NCBI RefSeq assembly: GCF_000717275.1
Contig: NZ_JNYV01000003.1
Span: forward strand, 372,001 to 436,000
Source of the DNA: Kitasatospora arboriphila
GTDB taxonomy: Bacteria > Actinomycetota > Actinomycetes > Mycobacteriales > Mycobacteriaceae
DNA: 64,000 nt
Reading direction: 5' to 3'
Shown here: positions 8,566 to 21,566 of the stretch, one piece after another
Position numbering within the stretch: the stretch's first letter is position 1
How the letters are laid out: each line of letters begins with the position of its first letter
Position numbers and translations under genes: made by a program
Notes under the pieces: generated by a model
What the model was told of the DNA's origin: nothing
Database searches by the model: none
Seen by the model: the letters and a program-made list of their open reading frames with translations, nothing else

Positions 8566-10149
8566 GTGTCCACGACCGCAACCGCACCCCGGTGGCGTGC
8601 AACGCATGAAGCCAACGTGGCGGCTCTGCGTGCCCGACTGGATCGCGTGGCCCAGGGTGGCGGCGAGAAGGCGCGGGCCAGGCACCTGGACCGCGGGAAA
8701 CTGCTGCCTCGTGATCGGGTCGACACGCTTCTCGATGCCGGGAGTCCGTTCTTGGAGATCGCGCCGCTGGCAGCCGAGGACATGTACGGCGGCAAGGCGC
8801 CCGCGGCGGGAGTGATCGCCGGCATCGGGCGGGTGGCGGGACGTGAGTGCGTGGTGATCGCCAACGACGCGACGGTGTCGGGCGGCACCTACTACCCGGT
8901 GACCGTGAAGAAGCACCTGCGAGCGCAGGAGGTGGCGGCGGCGAACCGGTTGCCGTGTATCTATCTGGTGGACTCCGGCGGTGCGATGTTGCTGCAGCAG
9001 GACGAGGTCTTCCCCGACCGCGACCACTTCGGCCGCATCTTCTTCAACCAAGCCAACATGAGTGCCGCCGGTATCCCGCAGATCTCGGCTGTGCTCGGGT
9101 CGTCCACAGCCGGTGGTGCCTATGTGCCGGCCATGAGCGACGAGACGGTGATCGTGCGCGATCAGGGCACCATCTTCCTCGCCGGCCCGCCACTGGTGAA
9201 GGCCGCAACCGGAGAAGATGTCAGCGCCGAGGATCTCGGTGGCGGACTGATGCACTCGACCGTGTCGGGGGTGACCGACCACCTCGCGGACAACGACGAG
9301 GACGCGCTCGAACGGGTTCGGCGGATCGTCGCCACACTCGGGCCGGCCGGCCCCCCGCAATGGGACGTGCAGCCGGTTCGCGAACCTGTTGCGGCGCAGA
9401 CCGATCTCTACGACGTGGTCCCCACCGATGCTCGTACCCCGTACGACGTTCGTGCGGTGATCGAGATCATCTGCGACGCCGGTCAATACGATGAGTTCAA
9501 GGCGGGATACGGGACGTCGCTGGTCACCGCATTCGCCCACATCCATGGCCACCCTGTCGGCATCATCGCCAACAATGGCGTGTTGTTCAGTGAAAGTGCG
9601 CTCAAGGGAGCGCATTTCATCGAGCTGTGCGACAAACGCAAGATCCCTCTGGTGTTCCTGCAGAACATCACCGGGTTCATGGTGGGACGGGAATACGAGC
9701 AGGGCGGGATCGCCAAGAACGGCGCCAAGATGGTCACCGCGGTGGCCTGCGCTCGGGTGCCCAAGTTCACCGTGATGATCGGTGGATCGTTCGGTGCCGG
9801 CAACTATTCGATGTGTGGGCGTGCCTACTCGCCACGGTTTCTGTGGATGTGGCCCAATGCCCGCATCTCGGTGATGGGTGGACCGCAGGCCGCCGACACC
9901 TTGGCGACGGTGCGGCGCAACCAGATCGAGCGTGGTGGTCAGGAGTGGTCTGCGGAGGATGAGGAACAGTTCAAGGCGCCGATCCGCGAACAGTTCGAAA
10001 CGCAATCGGACGCCTACTACTCCACCGCCCGGCTGTGGGATGACGGTGTGATCGACCCCGCGGACACTCGAACCGTCCTCGGGCTGGCATTGGCCGCCGC
10101 GCGCAACGCACCGCTCGCGCCGGTGTCCTACGGCGTTTTCCGGATGTGA
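8566..10149 (+). CDS. accD1: Acyl-CoA carboxylase carboxyltransferase (3-methylcrotonyl-CoA type)
   Basis: At 527 residues it matches the fused beta/alpha carboxyltransferase of methylcrotonyl- and propionyl-CoA carboxylases. The crotonase-fold landmarks are [59 protein letters not shown] and [16 protein letters not shown]. The GTG start has AAAGGCGG about 10 nt upstream. The next gene encodes the biotin carboxylase/biotin carrier subunit. Together they should convert 3-methylcrotonyl-CoA to 3-methylglutaconyl-CoA, the second committed step of leucine breakdown. The dehydrogenase, MaoC and CitE-like genes downstream support this assignment over propionyl-CoA carboxylase. Confidence 0.9.
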   Translation: MSTTATAPRWRATHEANVAALRARLDRVAQGGGEKARARHLDRGKLLPRDRVDTLLDAGSPFLEIAPLAAEDMYGGKAPAAGVIAGIGRVAGRECVVIANDATVSGGTYYPVTVKKHLRAQEVAAANRLPCIYLVDSGGAMLLQQDEVFPDRDHFGRIFFNQANMSAAGIPQISAVLGSSTAGGAYVPAMSDETVIVRDQGTIFLAGPPLVKAATGEDVSAEDLGGGLMHSTVSGVTDHLADNDEDALERVRRIVATLGPAGPPQWDVQPVREPVAAQTDLYDVVPTDARTPYDVRAVIEIICDAGQYDEFKAGYGTSLVTAFAHIHGHPVGIIANNGVLFSESALKGAHFIELCDKRKIPLVFLQNITGFMVGREYEQGGIAKNGAKMVTAVACARVPKFTVMIGGSFGAGNYSMCGRAYSPRFLWMWPNARISVMGGPQAADTLATVRRNQIERGGQEWSAEDEEQFKAPIREQFETQSDAYYSTARLWDDGVIDPADTRTVLGLALAAARNAPLAPVSYGVFRM

Positions 10150-10150
10150 T

Positions 10151-12157
10151 GTGGTGATGAAGCAGATTGACACTGTATTGGTTGCCAACCGCGGGGAGAT
10201 CGCCTGCCGGGTGATCCGCACTCTGCGGCAAGCGGGAGTCCGCAGCGTTGCGGTGTACTCGGACGCAGATTCTGATTCGCTGCACGTGGCCATGGCCGAC
10301 GAGGCCGTACGACTTGGCCCGGCCGCCGCGACCGAGAGCTACCTGAAGATCGACGCAGTGATCGCTGCCGCGCAGAGCGTCGGCGCCGATGCGGTACATC
10401 CCGGATACGGATTCCTCTCGGAGAATGCGGCATTCGCACGTGCACTGGCGGAGGCGTCGATCGTCTTCCTCGGCCCGCCGGCAGGGGCGATCGAGATCAT
10501 GGGCGACAAGATCGCCGCGCGGGAGGCTGTGTCTGCCCGCGACGTCCCCGTGGTTCCCGGCATCTCCCGCCCTGGGCTCACCGACGACGACCTGATCGCG
10601 GCAGCGTCCGACATCGGGTTCCCGGTGCTCATCAAACCGAGCGCAGGCGGTGGCGGCAAAGGGATGCACCGCGTTGCCGATCCGGTCGACCTGCCGGCCG
10701 CGCTGCGGACTGCCCGGCGCGAGGCCAAGGCGGCATTCGGCGATGACACGCTGTTTCTCGAACGGTTCGTGGACACCCCGCGTCATATCGAGGTCCAGGT
10801 ACTCGCCGATACCCACGGCAACGTCGTGCATCTCGGTGAGCGCGAATGTTCCCTCCAGCGACGACACCAGAAGGTGATCGAGGAGGCGCCCTCGGCGCTG
10901 CTCGACACCGCCACGCGTGCCCGCATCGGAGCCGCGGCCTGCGACGCGGCGCGGTCGGTCGGCTACACCGGCGCCGGGACGGTGGAGTTCATCGTCTCGG
11001 CACACAAACCCGACGAGTTCTTCTTCATGGAGATGAACACCCGTCTGCAGGTGGAACACCCGGTCACCGAGATGGTCACCGGCGTCGACCTCGTCGACTG
11101 GCAGCTGCGGGTGGCCCGGGGGGACAAACTGGATTTCGCCCAGGACGACGTGACGATGACCGGCCACGCAATCGAAGCCCGGGTGTACGCCGAAGACCCT
11201 GCTGCCGGATTCCTTCCCACCGGTGGGTCCCTGCTGCTCGTGGACGAACCCGCCGGCCCCGGAGTCCGGGTCGACTCGGGCATCGTCACCGGAGACGTGG
11301 TGGGCAGCGACTACGACCCCATGCTCGCGAAGGTCATCGTCCACGGCGATGATCGAGCCGATGCCATCGCCCGGCTGGATGCAGCGTTGGCGCGTACCCA
11401 CGTGCTCGGCGTTCGCACCAACATAGGGTTCTCCCGCCACGTACTCGACCAGCCCGACGTTCGGGCCGCCGAGCTCGACACCGAGCTGCTCGACCGCCTC
11501 GTCGTCGACTATCGCGGACCCTTGCCCCCTTTCGAGGCCCTGGCATTGGTCGGGCTTCACCGGGTGCGAACCGGTCGCAGCGGTGAGACACCGTGGACCT
11601 CGGAGGTGGGCTGGCGCATCGGTAGACCAGCACCTACGAAGACACGCCTGCAGGTCGGGGACGATGTGGTGACGGTCGCGGTGACCGGACCGGAAACCGA
11701 CGCCCGCGTCACCATCGGTGACCGGACAGCCACAGCATCGGTGTCCGGCGAGCGACTCACCCTCGACGGCATGACGTCGCGATGGCTGATCGTGCAGGCA
11801 CCACCGAAGCCGGCCGCAGGCCACCGGACCGACAGTCCGGGGCATTACTGGGTCAGCGGCCCGGCCGGTACCTGGGAGATCGCCGAGTCGAAGATCCTGC
11901 GGTCGTCCACCGATGCCGAGGAACTCGGGGAGATCACCAGTCCGATGCCGGGAACCGTTGTCGCCGTGCTGCACCCAGGAGGTGAGTCGGTCGAGGCCGG
12001 TACACCTGTACTGGTGGTCGAGGCGATGAAGATGGAACACACGTTGACCGCTCCACGTGCCGGTGACCTGTCGGTGGTGGTCGCAGTCGGCGACAAGGTC
12101 GCCAGCGGCCAGCGGCTGGCAACGATCATTGATCACCCGGAAGGAAATCCCACATGA
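10151..12157 (+). CDS. accA1: Acyl-CoA carboxylase biotin carboxylase/BCCP subunit
   Basis: This 668-residue protein has an N-terminal biotin carboxylase domain ([16 protein letters not shown]), the ATP-grasp glycine loop [10 protein letters not shown] and [16 protein letters not shown]-terminal biotinyl domain carries the AMKM acceptor, with Lys at about 627. It charges biotin with CO2 for AccD1. The GTG at 10151 is 1 bp after the accD1 stop; an ATG two codons later is an equally possible start. The 3' end overlaps the acyl-CoA dehydrogenase start by 4 bp. Confidence 0.92.
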   Translation: MVMKQIDTVLVANRGEIACRVIRTLRQAGVRSVAVYSDADSDSLHVAMADEAVRLGPAAATESYLKIDAVIAAAQSVGADAVHPGYGFLSENAAFARALAEASIVFLGPPAGAIEIMGDKIAAREAVSARDVPVVPGISRPGLTDDDLIAAASDIGFPVLIKPSAGGGGKGMHRVADPVDLPAALRTARREAKAAFGDDTLFLERFVDTPRHIEVQVLADTHGNVVHLGERECSLQRRHQKVIEEAPSALLDTATRARIGAAACDAARSVGYTGAGTVEFIVSAHKPDEFFFMEMNTRLQVEHPVTEMVTGVDLVDWQLRVARGDKLDFAQDDVTMTGHAIEARVYAEDPAAGFLPTGGSLLLVDEPAGPGVRVDSGIVTGDVVGSDYDPMLAKVIVHGDDRADAIARLDAALARTHVLGVRTNIGFSRHVLDQPDVRAAELDTELLDRLVVDYRGPLPPFEALALVGLHRVRTGRSGETPWTSEVGWRIGRPAPTKTRLQVGDDVVTVAVTGPETDARVTIGDRTATASVSGERLTLDGMTSRWLIVQAPPKPAAGHRTDSPGHYWVSGPAGTWEIAESKILRSSTDAEELGEITSPMPGTVVAVLHPGGESVEAGTPVLVVEAMKMEHTLTAPRAGDLSVVVAVGDKVASGQRLATIIDHPEGNPT

Positions 12158-13326
12158 CCATCACCGACGACCTGACGGTCGAATACGACGAACTGCGCAG
12201 GACAGTGGCCGACTTCGCACAGTCGGTGGTTGCCCCGGTGTCGGCCAAACACGATGCCGAACACACCTTTCCGTACGAGGTGGTGCGGCAGATGGGGGAA
12301 ATGGGTCTGTTCGGTCTGCCGTTCGGTGAGGAATACGGCGGAATGGGAGGGGACTACTTCGCGCTGTCGCTGGCGCTCGAGGAACTGGGCAAGGTGGACC
12401 AGTCGGTGGCCATCACCCTCGAAGCAGGTGTGGGCCTCGGCGCCATGCCGATCTACCGGTTCGGTACCGAAGAGCAGAAGCAGAAGTGGCTGCCGGACCT
12501 GGTTGCCGGCCGCGCGCTGGCAGGGTTCGGGCTCACCGAGCCGGGCGCAGGCTCGGATGCGGGTGCCACCGCCACCACGGCCAAGCAGGACGGCGACGAG
12601 TGGATCATCAACGGGGCCAAGCAATTCATCACCAACTCCGGCACCGACATCACCTCGCTGGTCACCGTCACCGCGGTCACCGGCGCGCGGGCGCCGGGAC
12701 CGGACGGTAAGGCCCGCAAGGAGATCTCCACGATCATCGTGCCGAGTGGCACAGCGGGTTTCACCGCCGAGCCTGCGTACAACAAGGTCGGGTGGAACGC
12801 CTCGGACACCCACCCGCTCAGTTTCAGTGACGCGCGGGTGCCCGCGGAGAATCTGCTCGGTGAACGCGGTCGCGGCTACGCCAACTTCCTGTCCATCCTC
12901 GACGAGGGACGAATCGCGATCGCGGCGTTGGCGACCGGTGTGGCGCAGGGCTGCGTGGACGAGAGTGTGAAGTACGCCAAGGAACGTCGCTCATTCGGCA
13001 AGGCCATCGGCGAATATCAATCGGTGTCGTTTGCCATCGCACGGATGGAGGCTCGCGCACACACCGCGCGCACCGCGTACTACCACGCGGCATCGAAGAT
13101 GCTCGCCGGCAAACCGTTCAAGAAGGAGGCGGCGATCGCCAAGCTGGTCTCCAGCGAGGCCGCCATGGACAACGCACGCATGGCCACTCAGATCCATGGC
13201 GGCTACGGCTTCATGAACGAGTATCCGGTGGCACGCCATTACCGGGATTCGAAGATCCTGGAGATCGGCGAGGGCACCACCGAGGTGCAGTTGATGCTGA
13301 TCGCGCGCGAGCTGGGCTTCGCGTGA
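12154..13326 (+). CDS. Acyl-CoA dehydrogenase, probable isovaleryl-CoA dehydrogenase (FadE19-like)
   Basis: The 390-residue flavoprotein carries both acyl-CoA dehydrogenase signatures: [16 protein letters not shown] near residue 130 and [20 protein letters not shown] near residue 350. [10 protein letters not shown] follows with a Glu at the position of the catalytic base of short-chain enzymes. Classical isovaleryl-CoA dehydrogenases use a glutamate elsewhere, so the substrate assignment rests on the operon: it would make 3-methylcrotonyl-CoA for AccA1/AccD1. It overlaps accA1 and the MaoC gene by 4 bp each. Confidence 0.88.
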   Translation: MTITDDLTVEYDELRRTVADFAQSVVAPVSAKHDAEHTFPYEVVRQMGEMGLFGLPFGEEYGGMGGDYFALSLALEELGKVDQSVAITLEAGVGLGAMPIYRFGTEEQKQKWLPDLVAGRALAGFGLTEPGAGSDAGATATTAKQDGDEWIINGAKQFITNSGTDITSLVTVTAVTGARAPGPDGKARKEISTIIVPSGTAGFTAEPAYNKVGWNASDTHPLSFSDARVPAENLLGERGRGYANFLSILDEGRIAIAALATGVAQGCVDESVKYAKERRSFGKAIGEYQSVSFAIARMEARAHTARTAYYHAASKMLAGKPFKKEAAIAKLVSSEAAMDNARMATQIHGGYGFMNEYPVARHYRDSKILEIGEGTTEVQLMLIARELGFA

Positions 13327-13844
13327 CCGGCGCGAATGTGGCGGGCGACCACGGCGGGGGCGTTCCGCGACCACGTCGGGTCACCCAGCGCGGCTTGTGG
13401 TTTGACGAATTCGAGGTGGACACGGTGTACGAGCACCGGCCAGGGCGGACGGTCACCGAGGCCGACAACGTCTTGTTCACCACCCTGACCATGAACACCC
13501 AGGCACTGCATCTCGACGCGGCGTTCGCCGCCGAACAGCCTGGGTTCGGTGGGGAGCGCCTGGTGAACTCGATGTTCACACTCTCCACGATCGTCGGATT
13601 GTCGGTGAGTCAATTGACGCAGGGAACCCTGGTGGCCAATCTCGGTTTCTCGGAGATCGCGTTCCCCGCACCGCTCTTCCACGGTGACACGCTGTATGCC
13701 GAGACCGAATGCACGGGAAAACGGGAAAGCAAATCCAGACCCGGCGAGGGCGTGGTGTCATTGCGTCACATCGGAAAAAACCAGCACGGCGACGTGGTTG
13801 CTGTAGCTCAGCGGTCCACTCTCGTGCGCAAGCGCGCCACGTGA
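13323..13844 (+). CDS. MaoC-like hotdog dehydratase, probable methylglutaconyl-CoA/itaconyl-CoA hydratase
   Basis: This 173-residue protein has MaoC-fold features: TRGLWFDEFEVDTVYEHRPGRTVTEADN at the start, a central NTQALHLDAAFA hydratase motif with the Asn/His pair, and a C-terminal LRHIGKNQHGDVVAVAQRSTLV strand. The M. tuberculosis equivalent is Rv2499c as I recall it, and that locus is linked to leucine and itaconate metabolism. Position after the carboxylase and before the CitE-like lyase fits hydration of 3-methylglutaconyl-CoA to HMG-CoA. The GTG start overlaps the dehydrogenase stop. Confidence 0.85.
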   Translation: MTGANVAGDHGGGVPRPRRVTQRGLWFDEFEVDTVYEHRPGRTVTEADNVLFTTLTMNTQALHLDAAFAAEQPGFGGERLVNSMFTLSTIVGLSVSQLTQGTLVANLGFSEIAFPAPLFHGDTLYAETECTGKRESKSRPGEGVVSLRHIGKNQHGDVVAVAQRSTLVRKRAT

Positions 13845-13885
13845 GGTTCAAACAGGTGGCGCACCGAGACATAGGAGGAGCACCG

Positions 13886-14716
13886 GTGACCAACTGGAGT
13901 CCGCCCGGCCCGGCCATTCTGTTCTGCCCCGCAGATCGCCCGGATCGGTATGCCAAAGCCGCAGAACGCGCCGACGCGGTCATCATCGACCTCGAGGATG
14001 CGGTGCGCCCGGAGGCACGCGAGGCCGCTCGCGAAGCACTGATCAACAATCCGATCGACCCGAACATCACCATCGTGCGGATCAATGCCGCCGGCACCGG
14101 TGACCACTACCGCGATCTCAAAGCCCTCGCGCAGACGGCGTACCGGGTTGTCATGCTCTCCAAGAGTGAGACCGCCGAGGATCTGTCACAGGTCGGGTAC
14201 CAGGTGATCGCCTTGATCGAGACCCCCGCCGGTGCGCTGGCCGTGGAGCAGATCGCCTCGGCGCCGAACTGCATCGGGCTGATGTGGGGTGCTGAAGACC
14301 TCGTCGCCGCCATGGGCGGGCGGTCGAGTCGGTTCAGTACCGGCGAAGCCAACGCCGGACGCTATCGCGATGTGGTCAGGCAGGTTCGAGGCACGGTTCG
14401 GCTGGCCTGCGCCGCCCACGGGCGCTTCGCCGTCGACTCGGTACACATCGACATCGCCGACACCGAGGGTCTACACGCAGAGGCGCTCGACGCGGTGAAC
14501 CTCGGCTACGAGGCCACCGCGTGTATCCACCCGTCGCAGGTGGATATCGTTCGAGCGGCCTACCGACCAACTGACGACGAGATCCGTTGGGCGGAGCAGA
14601 TTCTGGGCGCCGACAAAGACAACACCGGCGGGGTCTTCCAGGTCGGTGGGCAGATGATCGATTCACCCCTGCTGGGACAGGCGGAGGCGATCATGCGCCG
14701 CGCCGAATCACACTAG
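13886..14716 (+). CDS. CitE-like beta-hydroxyacyl-CoA lyase (HMG-CoA/citramalyl-CoA lyase type)
   Basis: I chose the GTG at 13886 because AGGAGG lies 8 nt upstream; it gives 276 residues, the usual length. HpcH/HpaI-CitE aldolase motifs include [24 protein letters not shown], the GLMWGAEDL metal-ligand region and ACIHPSQV. The M. tuberculosis homologue Rv2498c is known as a lyase used in leucine breakdown and itaconate dissimilation. Here it would cleave HMG-CoA to acetyl-CoA and acetoacetate. No pyruvate-carboxylase-like classical HMG-CoA lyase is present in the operon, so this gene probably fills that role. Confidence 0.87.
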   Translation: MTNWSPPGPAILFCPADRPDRYAKAAERADAVIIDLEDAVRPEAREAAREALINNPIDPNITIVRINAAGTGDHYRDLKALAQTAYRVVMLSKSETAEDLSQVGYQVIALIETPAGALAVEQIASAPNCIGLMWGAEDLVAAMGGRSSRFSTGEANAGRYRDVVRQVRGTVRLACAAHGRFAVDSVHIDIADTEGLHAEALDAVNLGYEATACIHPSQVDIVRAAYRPTDDEIRWAEQILGADKDNTGGVFQVGGQMIDSPLLGQAEAIMRRAESH

Positions 14717-14727
14717 GAGCGCATTTC

Positions 14728-16359
14728 ATGGCAACACCTGAGCCCTCGCACGCAGAGGGGCTGCCGCAACCGCCGCTGCTCACCGTCACGATCGGGGAGT
14801 CGTTGCGGCAGACCGCCGAGAGATTCGCTGACAACGAGGCCCTGGTCGACGTTCCGACTGGTCGTCGATGGACCTATCGCGAGTTCCGTGATCAGGTGCG
14901 TGCGTTGGCCGCCGGCCTGGCACGCAGTGGCCTGGAGCCTGGCGATCGAATCGGGCTGTGGGCCCCCAACTGTGCGGAGTGGGTGCTGACTCAGTACGCG
15001 GCGGCGGAGTCGGGTCTGATCCTGGTCAACCTGAACCCGGCCTACCGGCAGACCGAGATCGAGTTCGCGTTGCAACAGTCGGGAACGCGCACCGTGATCG
15101 CTGCACCGCAGTTCCGCGACGCCGACTACGCCGGGATGCTCACCACCGCCATCGACAACTGTCCCGACCTCGCATCGGTGGTGCTGCTCGGTTCCGATGA
15201 ATGGTCCGAATTGCTCTCGACCGCAACGCAATCAGAGTTGACCGCGCTCGACGACATCGCGTCGACGCTGACGCCGGACGACCCGATCAACATCCAGTAC
15301 ACCTCCGGCACAACAGGTAATCCCAAGGGTGCCACCCTGTCCCACCGGAACATCCTCAACAACGGCTATCTGGTGGGGGAGCTGTGCAATTACACCGACC
15401 AGGACCGGATCTGCATCCCTGTCCCGTTCTACCACTGTTTCGGTATGGTGATGGGAAACCTGGCGGCCACCACCCACGGGTCGGCGATGGTGATTCCGGC
15501 ACCAGGGTTCGACGCCGCCAAGACGCTCGATGCTGTTGCGGGCGAACGCTGCACGAGCTTGTACGGGGTTCCGACGATGTTCATCGCCGAACTCGCGCTG
15601 GCCGATTTCGACACCTATGACCTGAGCTCCCTGCGCACGGGGATCATGGCAGGATCGCCGTGCCCGGCGGAGGTGATGCGGCAGGTGATCGACAAGATGC
15701 ACATGTCGGAGGTGTCCATCTGTTACGGCATGACCGAGACGTCGCCGGTGTCGACGCAAACGCGCTCCAACGACACGTTCGACCGGCGTGTGGGCACCGT
15801 CGGCCGGGTTGCACCACACCTGGAGATCAAGGTCGTCGATCCGGTCTCGGGGGACACCGTGCCCCGCGGCGACGTCGGCGAGTTCTGCACCCGTGGTTAC
15901 AGCGTGATGATCGGATACTGGAACCAGCCCGACAAGACGGCCGAAGCCGTCGATGGCGACGGCTGGATGCACACCGGCGATCTGGCCGTCATGGATGACA
16001 ACGGCTATGTCCAGATCACCGGCCGGATCAAAGACATGGTGATCCGCGGCGGTGAGAACATCTACCCCCGCGAGATCGAGGAGTTTCTCTACACCCATCC
16101 CGACATCCTCGACGCCCAGGTCATCGGGGTGCCGGATGAGAAATACGGCGAGGAGTTGATGGCATGGGTGCAATTGCGTGACGGCGTCAGCGATTTCACC
16201 GTCGACGATCTCCGCGCGTTCGCCGACGGGAAGATCGCGCGACACAAGATCCCCAGATACGTCCACGTGGTCGACGAGTTCCCGATGACGGTCACGGGCA
16301 AGATCCGCAAGGTCCAGATGCGGGAGAGTGCGCTGGACATCCTCGGAATCGGCCGATGA
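14728..16359 (+). CDS. Acyl-CoA ligase, FadD35-like AMP-binding enzyme
   Basis: The ATG at 14728 is preceded by AGGAGC; a longer in-frame reading overlaps the lyase gene and is unlikely. The 543-residue product has the AMP-binding P-loop [34 protein letters not shown] and the C-terminal [16 protein letters not shown] hinge with a late [12 protein letters not shown] lysine. It belongs to the medium-chain acyl-CoA synthetase group. In this operon it could activate free isovalerate or another short branched acid, which is inference. It overlaps the next gene by 4 bp. Confidence 0.88.
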   Translation: MATPEPSHAEGLPQPPLLTVTIGESLRQTAERFADNEALVDVPTGRRWTYREFRDQVRALAAGLARSGLEPGDRIGLWAPNCAEWVLTQYAAAESGLILVNLNPAYRQTEIEFALQQSGTRTVIAAPQFRDADYAGMLTTAIDNCPDLASVVLLGSDEWSELLSTATQSELTALDDIASTLTPDDPINIQYTSGTTGNPKGATLSHRNILNNGYLVGELCNYTDQDRICIPVPFYHCFGMVMGNLAATTHGSAMVIPAPGFDAAKTLDAVAGERCTSLYGVPTMFIAELALADFDTYDLSSLRTGIMAGSPCPAEVMRQVIDKMHMSEVSICYGMTETSPVSTQTRSNDTFDRRVGTVGRVAPHLEIKVVDPVSGDTVPRGDVGEFCTRGYSVMIGYWNQPDKTAEAVDGDGWMHTGDLAVMDDNGYVQITGRIKDMVIRGGENIYPREIEEFLYTHPDILDAQVIGVPDEKYGEELMAWVQLRDGVSDFTVDDLRAFADGKIARHKIPRYVHVVDEFPMTVTGKIRKVQMRESALDILGIGR

Positions 16360-18314
16360 GTCGAATGGACGAGTTCGCCGAGGCGGTCGGTGCTGCCCGC
16401 GGATTGACGTTCGACGGATACGACGATCTGTGGCAGTGGTCGGTGGACCGGCCCGAACAGTTCTGGCGCGACGTGTGGGACCACTTCGGCGTGCGGGCGA
16501 CCGGCGGCAGCACGCTCGGCGACGCCGACTCCGATGTACTGCGCGATCCCGAGATGCCGGGTGCACGGTGGTTCCCGGACGTCTCGCTCAACTATGTCGA
16601 CCAGATCCTGTCGCACACCGACCAGGACGGCGTCGCCATCGTAGGGCTGAGCGAGGACGGTGGCCGTACCGAGATAACGTGGAGTGAATTGCCGGAGCAG
16701 ATCGCCGGTGTTGCAGCCACATTGCGTGAGATGGGCGTAGGGCGAGGCGACAGGGTGGTGGCCTACCTGCCGCATGTGCCCGAGGCCGTGATCGCGTTCC
16801 TGGCCACCGCTTCGCTCGGAGCGGTGTTCTCCGGCTGTGGCCAGGATTACGCGCCGGCCGGTGCTGCCGGCCGCTTCGCCCAATTGGACCCGCTGGTGAT
16901 GATCTGGGCCGACGGCTATCACTACGGCGGCAAGTGGATCGACAAACGCGGCGACAGTGCGGAGCTGGCCGGGATGCTCCCGACCCTGACCGGGCAGCTG
17001 GTCGTGCGTACCGCCGAATCCGACTCGGAAGATGCGGATTCGGCCGACGGAGCCGTCGAGTTCTCCGTCGCCGCACGCCGTTCGGCAGACCTGAAACCTG
17101 AACCGGTACCCTTCGACCATCCACTCTGGGTGCTGTTCAGCTCCGGCACCACCGGAAAGCCCAAGGGCATCATGCACGGCCACGGTGGCGTGGTGCTCGA
17201 ACACCTCAAAGCCGTTGGCCTGCATGGTGCAATGAACCGCGACGACGTGTTCTTCTGGCAGACGGCCCTGAGCTGGATGATGTGGAACTACCAAGTTGCC
17301 GGACTGCTGGTGGGGGCCAGGATCATCTGCTACAGCGGCCACCCGCTCAATCCGGATGCCGACAGGCTGTGGGGCTTGGTCGAATCGGAGAAGGTCACCT
17401 ACTTCGGTACCAGCCCCGGACAGCTGCAGGCCTCACGCAAGGCCGGGCTCCATCCCGGCAGGGATCACGACCTCAGCGCGCTACGTACCATCGGCAGCAC
17501 CGGTTCCACGCTCGCGGCGGATCTGTTCATCTGGGTGGATCAGCATGTGAGAGAAGGTATTCCGGTGTCATCGATCAGCGGGGGGACCGATGTGGTGACC
17601 GCCTTCGCAGGTGGCTCGCCATGCGTCCCGGTGGTGCCGGGCGAGCTGTCGGCGCGGTATCTCGGTGTCCAACTGGCCAGTTGGAGTGCGCACTGCGAAC
17701 CGCTGATCGGCGAGGTCGGCGAGATGGTGATCACCACCGCCATGCCGTCCATGCCCGTGGGGTTCTGGAATGACCCTGACGGGGAGCGTTACCGGAAAGC
17801 GTATTTCGACCACCACTGGGCCGCCGGTCCCCGGCCACACGTGTGGCGACACGGCGATTGGGTCACCGTCACCGAACGCGGATCGATCATCATCCACGGT
17901 CGTAGTGACGCCACGTTGAACCGCAACGGGATCAGGATGGGCTCGGCCGAGATCTACGAGGTGGTAGAGGGCATCGACCAGATCGCCGAGGGATTCGTGG
18001 TGGGGGTCGACGGCCCCGGCGGCGCGTACTGGATGCCGTTGTTCGTCACCCTCACCCCGGGCGCATCCCTCGACGAATCGCTCGTCGCGCAGGTGCGTTC
18101 GGACATCCGGCGCAGGCTGTCGCCGCGGCACGTCCCCGACGAGGTGATCGTGGCACCGGGCATCCCACACACCCGGACCGGCAAGAAGCTGGAGGTGCCG
18201 GTGACCGCGATCTTGGCTGGTCGCGCCGATGTCGCGGTGGACCCGCGGTCGGTGGACGCGCCGGAATTGCTCGATTGGTATCGACAGCAGGGCCGCGAAC
18301 ACAGCTGGAAGTGA
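16356..18314 (+). CDS. Acetoacetyl-CoA synthetase
   Basis: At 652 residues it matches acetoacetate-CoA ligase, with an ACAS-type N-terminus ([21 protein letters not shown]), the P-loop [34 protein letters not shown], the [24 protein letters not shown] hinge and [10 protein letters not shown] near the end. It re-activates the acetoacetate released by the CitE-like lyase at ATP cost. In M. tuberculosis this locus instead has scoA/scoB succinyl-CoA transferase genes, as I recall. This is the last gene of the operon (ATGA overlap with the ligase). Confidence 0.9.
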   Translation: MSRMDEFAEAVGAARGLTFDGYDDLWQWSVDRPEQFWRDVWDHFGVRATGGSTLGDADSDVLRDPEMPGARWFPDVSLNYVDQILSHTDQDGVAIVGLSEDGGRTEITWSELPEQIAGVAATLREMGVGRGDRVVAYLPHVPEAVIAFLATASLGAVFSGCGQDYAPAGAAGRFAQLDPLVMIWADGYHYGGKWIDKRGDSAELAGMLPTLTGQLVVRTAESDSEDADSADGAVEFSVAARRSADLKPEPVPFDHPLWVLFSSGTTGKPKGIMHGHGGVVLEHLKAVGLHGAMNRDDVFFWQTALSWMMWNYQVAGLLVGARIICYSGHPLNPDADRLWGLVESEKVTYFGTSPGQLQASRKAGLHPGRDHDLSALRTIGSTGSTLAADLFIWVDQHVREGIPVSSISGGTDVVTAFAGGSPCVPVVPGELSARYLGVQLASWSAHCEPLIGEVGEMVITTAMPSMPVGFWNDPDGERYRKAYFDHHWAAGPRPHVWRHGDWVTVTERGSIIIHGRSDATLNRNGIRMGSAEIYEVVEGIDQIAEGFVVGVDGPGGAYWMPLFVTLTPGASLDESLVAQVRSDIRRRLSPRHVPDEVIVAPGIPHTRTGKKLEVPVTAILAGRADVAVDPRSVDAPELLDWYRQQGREHSWK

Positions 18315-18379
18315 CGTAGTCCGTTTGTTGTCGCAGTCGAAATCAACGGTTGTCGTCGCCAGTGGATGTACTAGCGTAA

Positions 18380-19735
<1,356 letters not shown>

Positions 19736-19763
19736 GTAAGCACTTCGGTCCAGGTCAGAACGA

Positions 19764-19799
19764 GCCGGCCATCACACGATGTGTGATGGCCGGCTTTTT
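19764..19799 (+). terminator. Strong rho-independent terminator
   Basis: A perfect 14-bp stem (GCCGGCCATCACAC / GTGTGATGGCCGGC) with a GAT loop is followed directly by TTTTT. It ends the Rv0954-like gene. Confidence 0.92.
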
Positions 19800-19910
19800 C
19801 GTGTGTCCGTGACGTCTGCCACCGCACAGGCGCACAGGAGGCCGCTCGTCTTGCCGACCGCTCGGCGCGCCTGACCATCTGTTCGCCCGGCAAATGACAC
19901 CCTGACAAGG

Positions 19911-21452
19911 GTGGCCAGCTCTACTGCGGAAAATCTCGCCGCGCGTCTGCGCGAGATGCGCCGGACCCGCCGCGCCGACGAGGTGGGCGCCGCGGACTCG
20001 GCACGGGCGCTGGTTCGCCTGGCGTTCGGGACCACTGCGATCACGCTCGCGATCCTGGTTGTCATCGCCGCGCTGACCCTCGTGGCGGTCGGTGACGGGC
20101 TCGGCAGCCTGCCTGCCACCGTTGCGTCCATGTGGCTGGGCATCCATCAGATCCCACTCACCATCGGTGAGGTCACCATCGGGGTCCTGCCGTTGGCCCC
20201 GACCCTGCTGATGGTGGCTGCGGTGGCACGGGCCACCACGCGGGCAACAGATGTCGACCGTCCTCACAGCGAGGTGACGGCCGTGATCCTCTCGGCCATC
20301 GGCGGGCCCCTGCTCGCCACCATCCTGTCCCTGGCGGTGGTGATGGACGCATCCACCGTGATGACCATCCAGAGCCCGGATGCGTTGCTGGCCTTCGCCT
20401 GCACGTTCGCGGTGCATGCAGTCGGCGCCGGAATCGGCGTGGGCCTCAAATGGTGGTCCACCCTGGTCGTGCGCGCAGGAGTTGCTGACTGGGTCCTCAA
20501 AGGACTTCGCTGTGGGGTCGTTGCGGTGACCGCACTCATGACGCTCGGCGCGATGGTGGTGGCGGTGCGGCTGGTGATCAACTGGTCGGTCGCCGGCGAC
20601 CTGCTCGCGGCCGGGAACGGCTGGATCGGCGGTCTCGGGCTGACGTTGCTCTCCATCCTGTACCTGCCGAACGTGGTGATCGGTGCGGCGGGCGCCCTGG
20701 TCGGGGCGCCGGTGGCCGTCGGCGGGGTAACCGTCGACCTGTTCGGATCACAGGGCGGTCGGGTTCCGCCACTGCCGGTACTCGCCGCGCTTCCCGATGG
20801 GGGAGCCGGGCATTGGACAGCGCTGCTGCTGATCGGGATCGCGGGTACAGCGCTCTTCGTGGGCCGGCTCTGCCTGGACCGGTCGCTGCTGCGCAACCTC
20901 CGGATGGTGGTGGTCGCCGCAGCGACCTCGTCGCTGTTCCTGGTGATCGCCAGCGTGCTGGCTGGTGGCGAGTTGGGCGTTCTGGGCAAGGTCGGCGCCA
21001 ACCTGCCGGTGGCCGGCGTGTTCATGTTCGGGTGGATCGCCGTGATCGGATCGGTGACGGCCCTGGTGTACAGCGCGTTGCCGAGCAGACGCCGTGCCCG
21101 ATCGAACATCATCGACGATGACTACTACGACGACGACGGCCGTGGCGAAGAAGGTCATTCGGACACCGACGACGAGGGCGTCGAGTCGATTCCGGTGGTC
21201 GACGAAGCAGCCATCGAATTCGTCCCCGTCGACGAGCAGACGCCGCTCGGCCTCGACGACGACCACGACGACGAGTTGCCGCCCGGGCCGGGCCGACCCG
21301 AGGTGATCGTGGACGGCTGGGACCCGGAGGACTGGGCCCTGGACGAGGTGTGGGACGACACCGGCAGTGTGGTGGTCGACGAGCCCATCGACGCCGCCGA
21401 AGGCGAAGAACTGGTGTCGACCGACGACTTCGGTACCCGGCGCACCCGCTGA
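19911..21452 (+). CDS. DUF6350-family polytopic membrane protein (Rv0955-like)
   Basis: This 513-residue protein starts at GTG 19911. It has about ten hydrophobic segments over residues 40-400 and then an Asp/Glu-rich cytoplasmic-type tail of over 100 residues (YYDDDGRGEEGHSDTDDEG and following). The pairing with the upstream DUF5336 gene and with purN/purH downstream matches the M. tuberculosis order Rv0954-Rv0957. No biochemical role is known to me. The acidic tail could bind a basic partner or metal, which is speculation. Confidence 0.75.
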   Translation: MASSTAENLAARLREMRRTRRADEVGAADSARALVRLAFGTTAITLAILVVIAALTLVAVGDGLGSLPATVASMWLGIHQIPLTIGEVTIGVLPLAPTLLMVAAVARATTRATDVDRPHSEVTAVILSAIGGPLLATILSLAVVMDASTVMTIQSPDALLAFACTFAVHAVGAGIGVGLKWWSTLVVRAGVADWVLKGLRCGVVAVTALMTLGAMVVAVRLVINWSVAGDLLAAGNGWIGGLGLTLLSILYLPNVVIGAAGALVGAPVAVGGVTVDLFGSQGGRVPPLPVLAALPDGGAGHWTALLLIGIAGTALFVGRLCLDRSLLRNLRMVVVAAATSSLFLVIASVLAGGELGVLGKVGANLPVAGVFMFGWIAVIGSVTALVYSALPSRRRARSNIIDDDYYDDDGRGEEGHSDTDDEGVESIPVVDEAAIEFVPVDEQTPLGLDDDHDDELPPGPGRPEVIVDGWDPEDWALDEVWDDTGSVVVDEPIDAAEGEELVSTDDFGTRRTR

Positions 21453-21566
21453 ATCTGCGGCCATTAGGCTCGGTCCGAGCGACGCAGCCGCCCGCCCGAG
21501 GTCCTGTTTTGAGATGGCGGACCCGGCTACAGCCCACCGAGTTCGAGGAGAATCACCCTGGACGCC

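Noticed and set aside
9971-12136. 721-codon minus-strand open frame antisense to accA1
   Set aside because: It is a complement-frame shadow of a high-GC gene whose plus-strand product has all biotin carboxylase/BCCP motifs.
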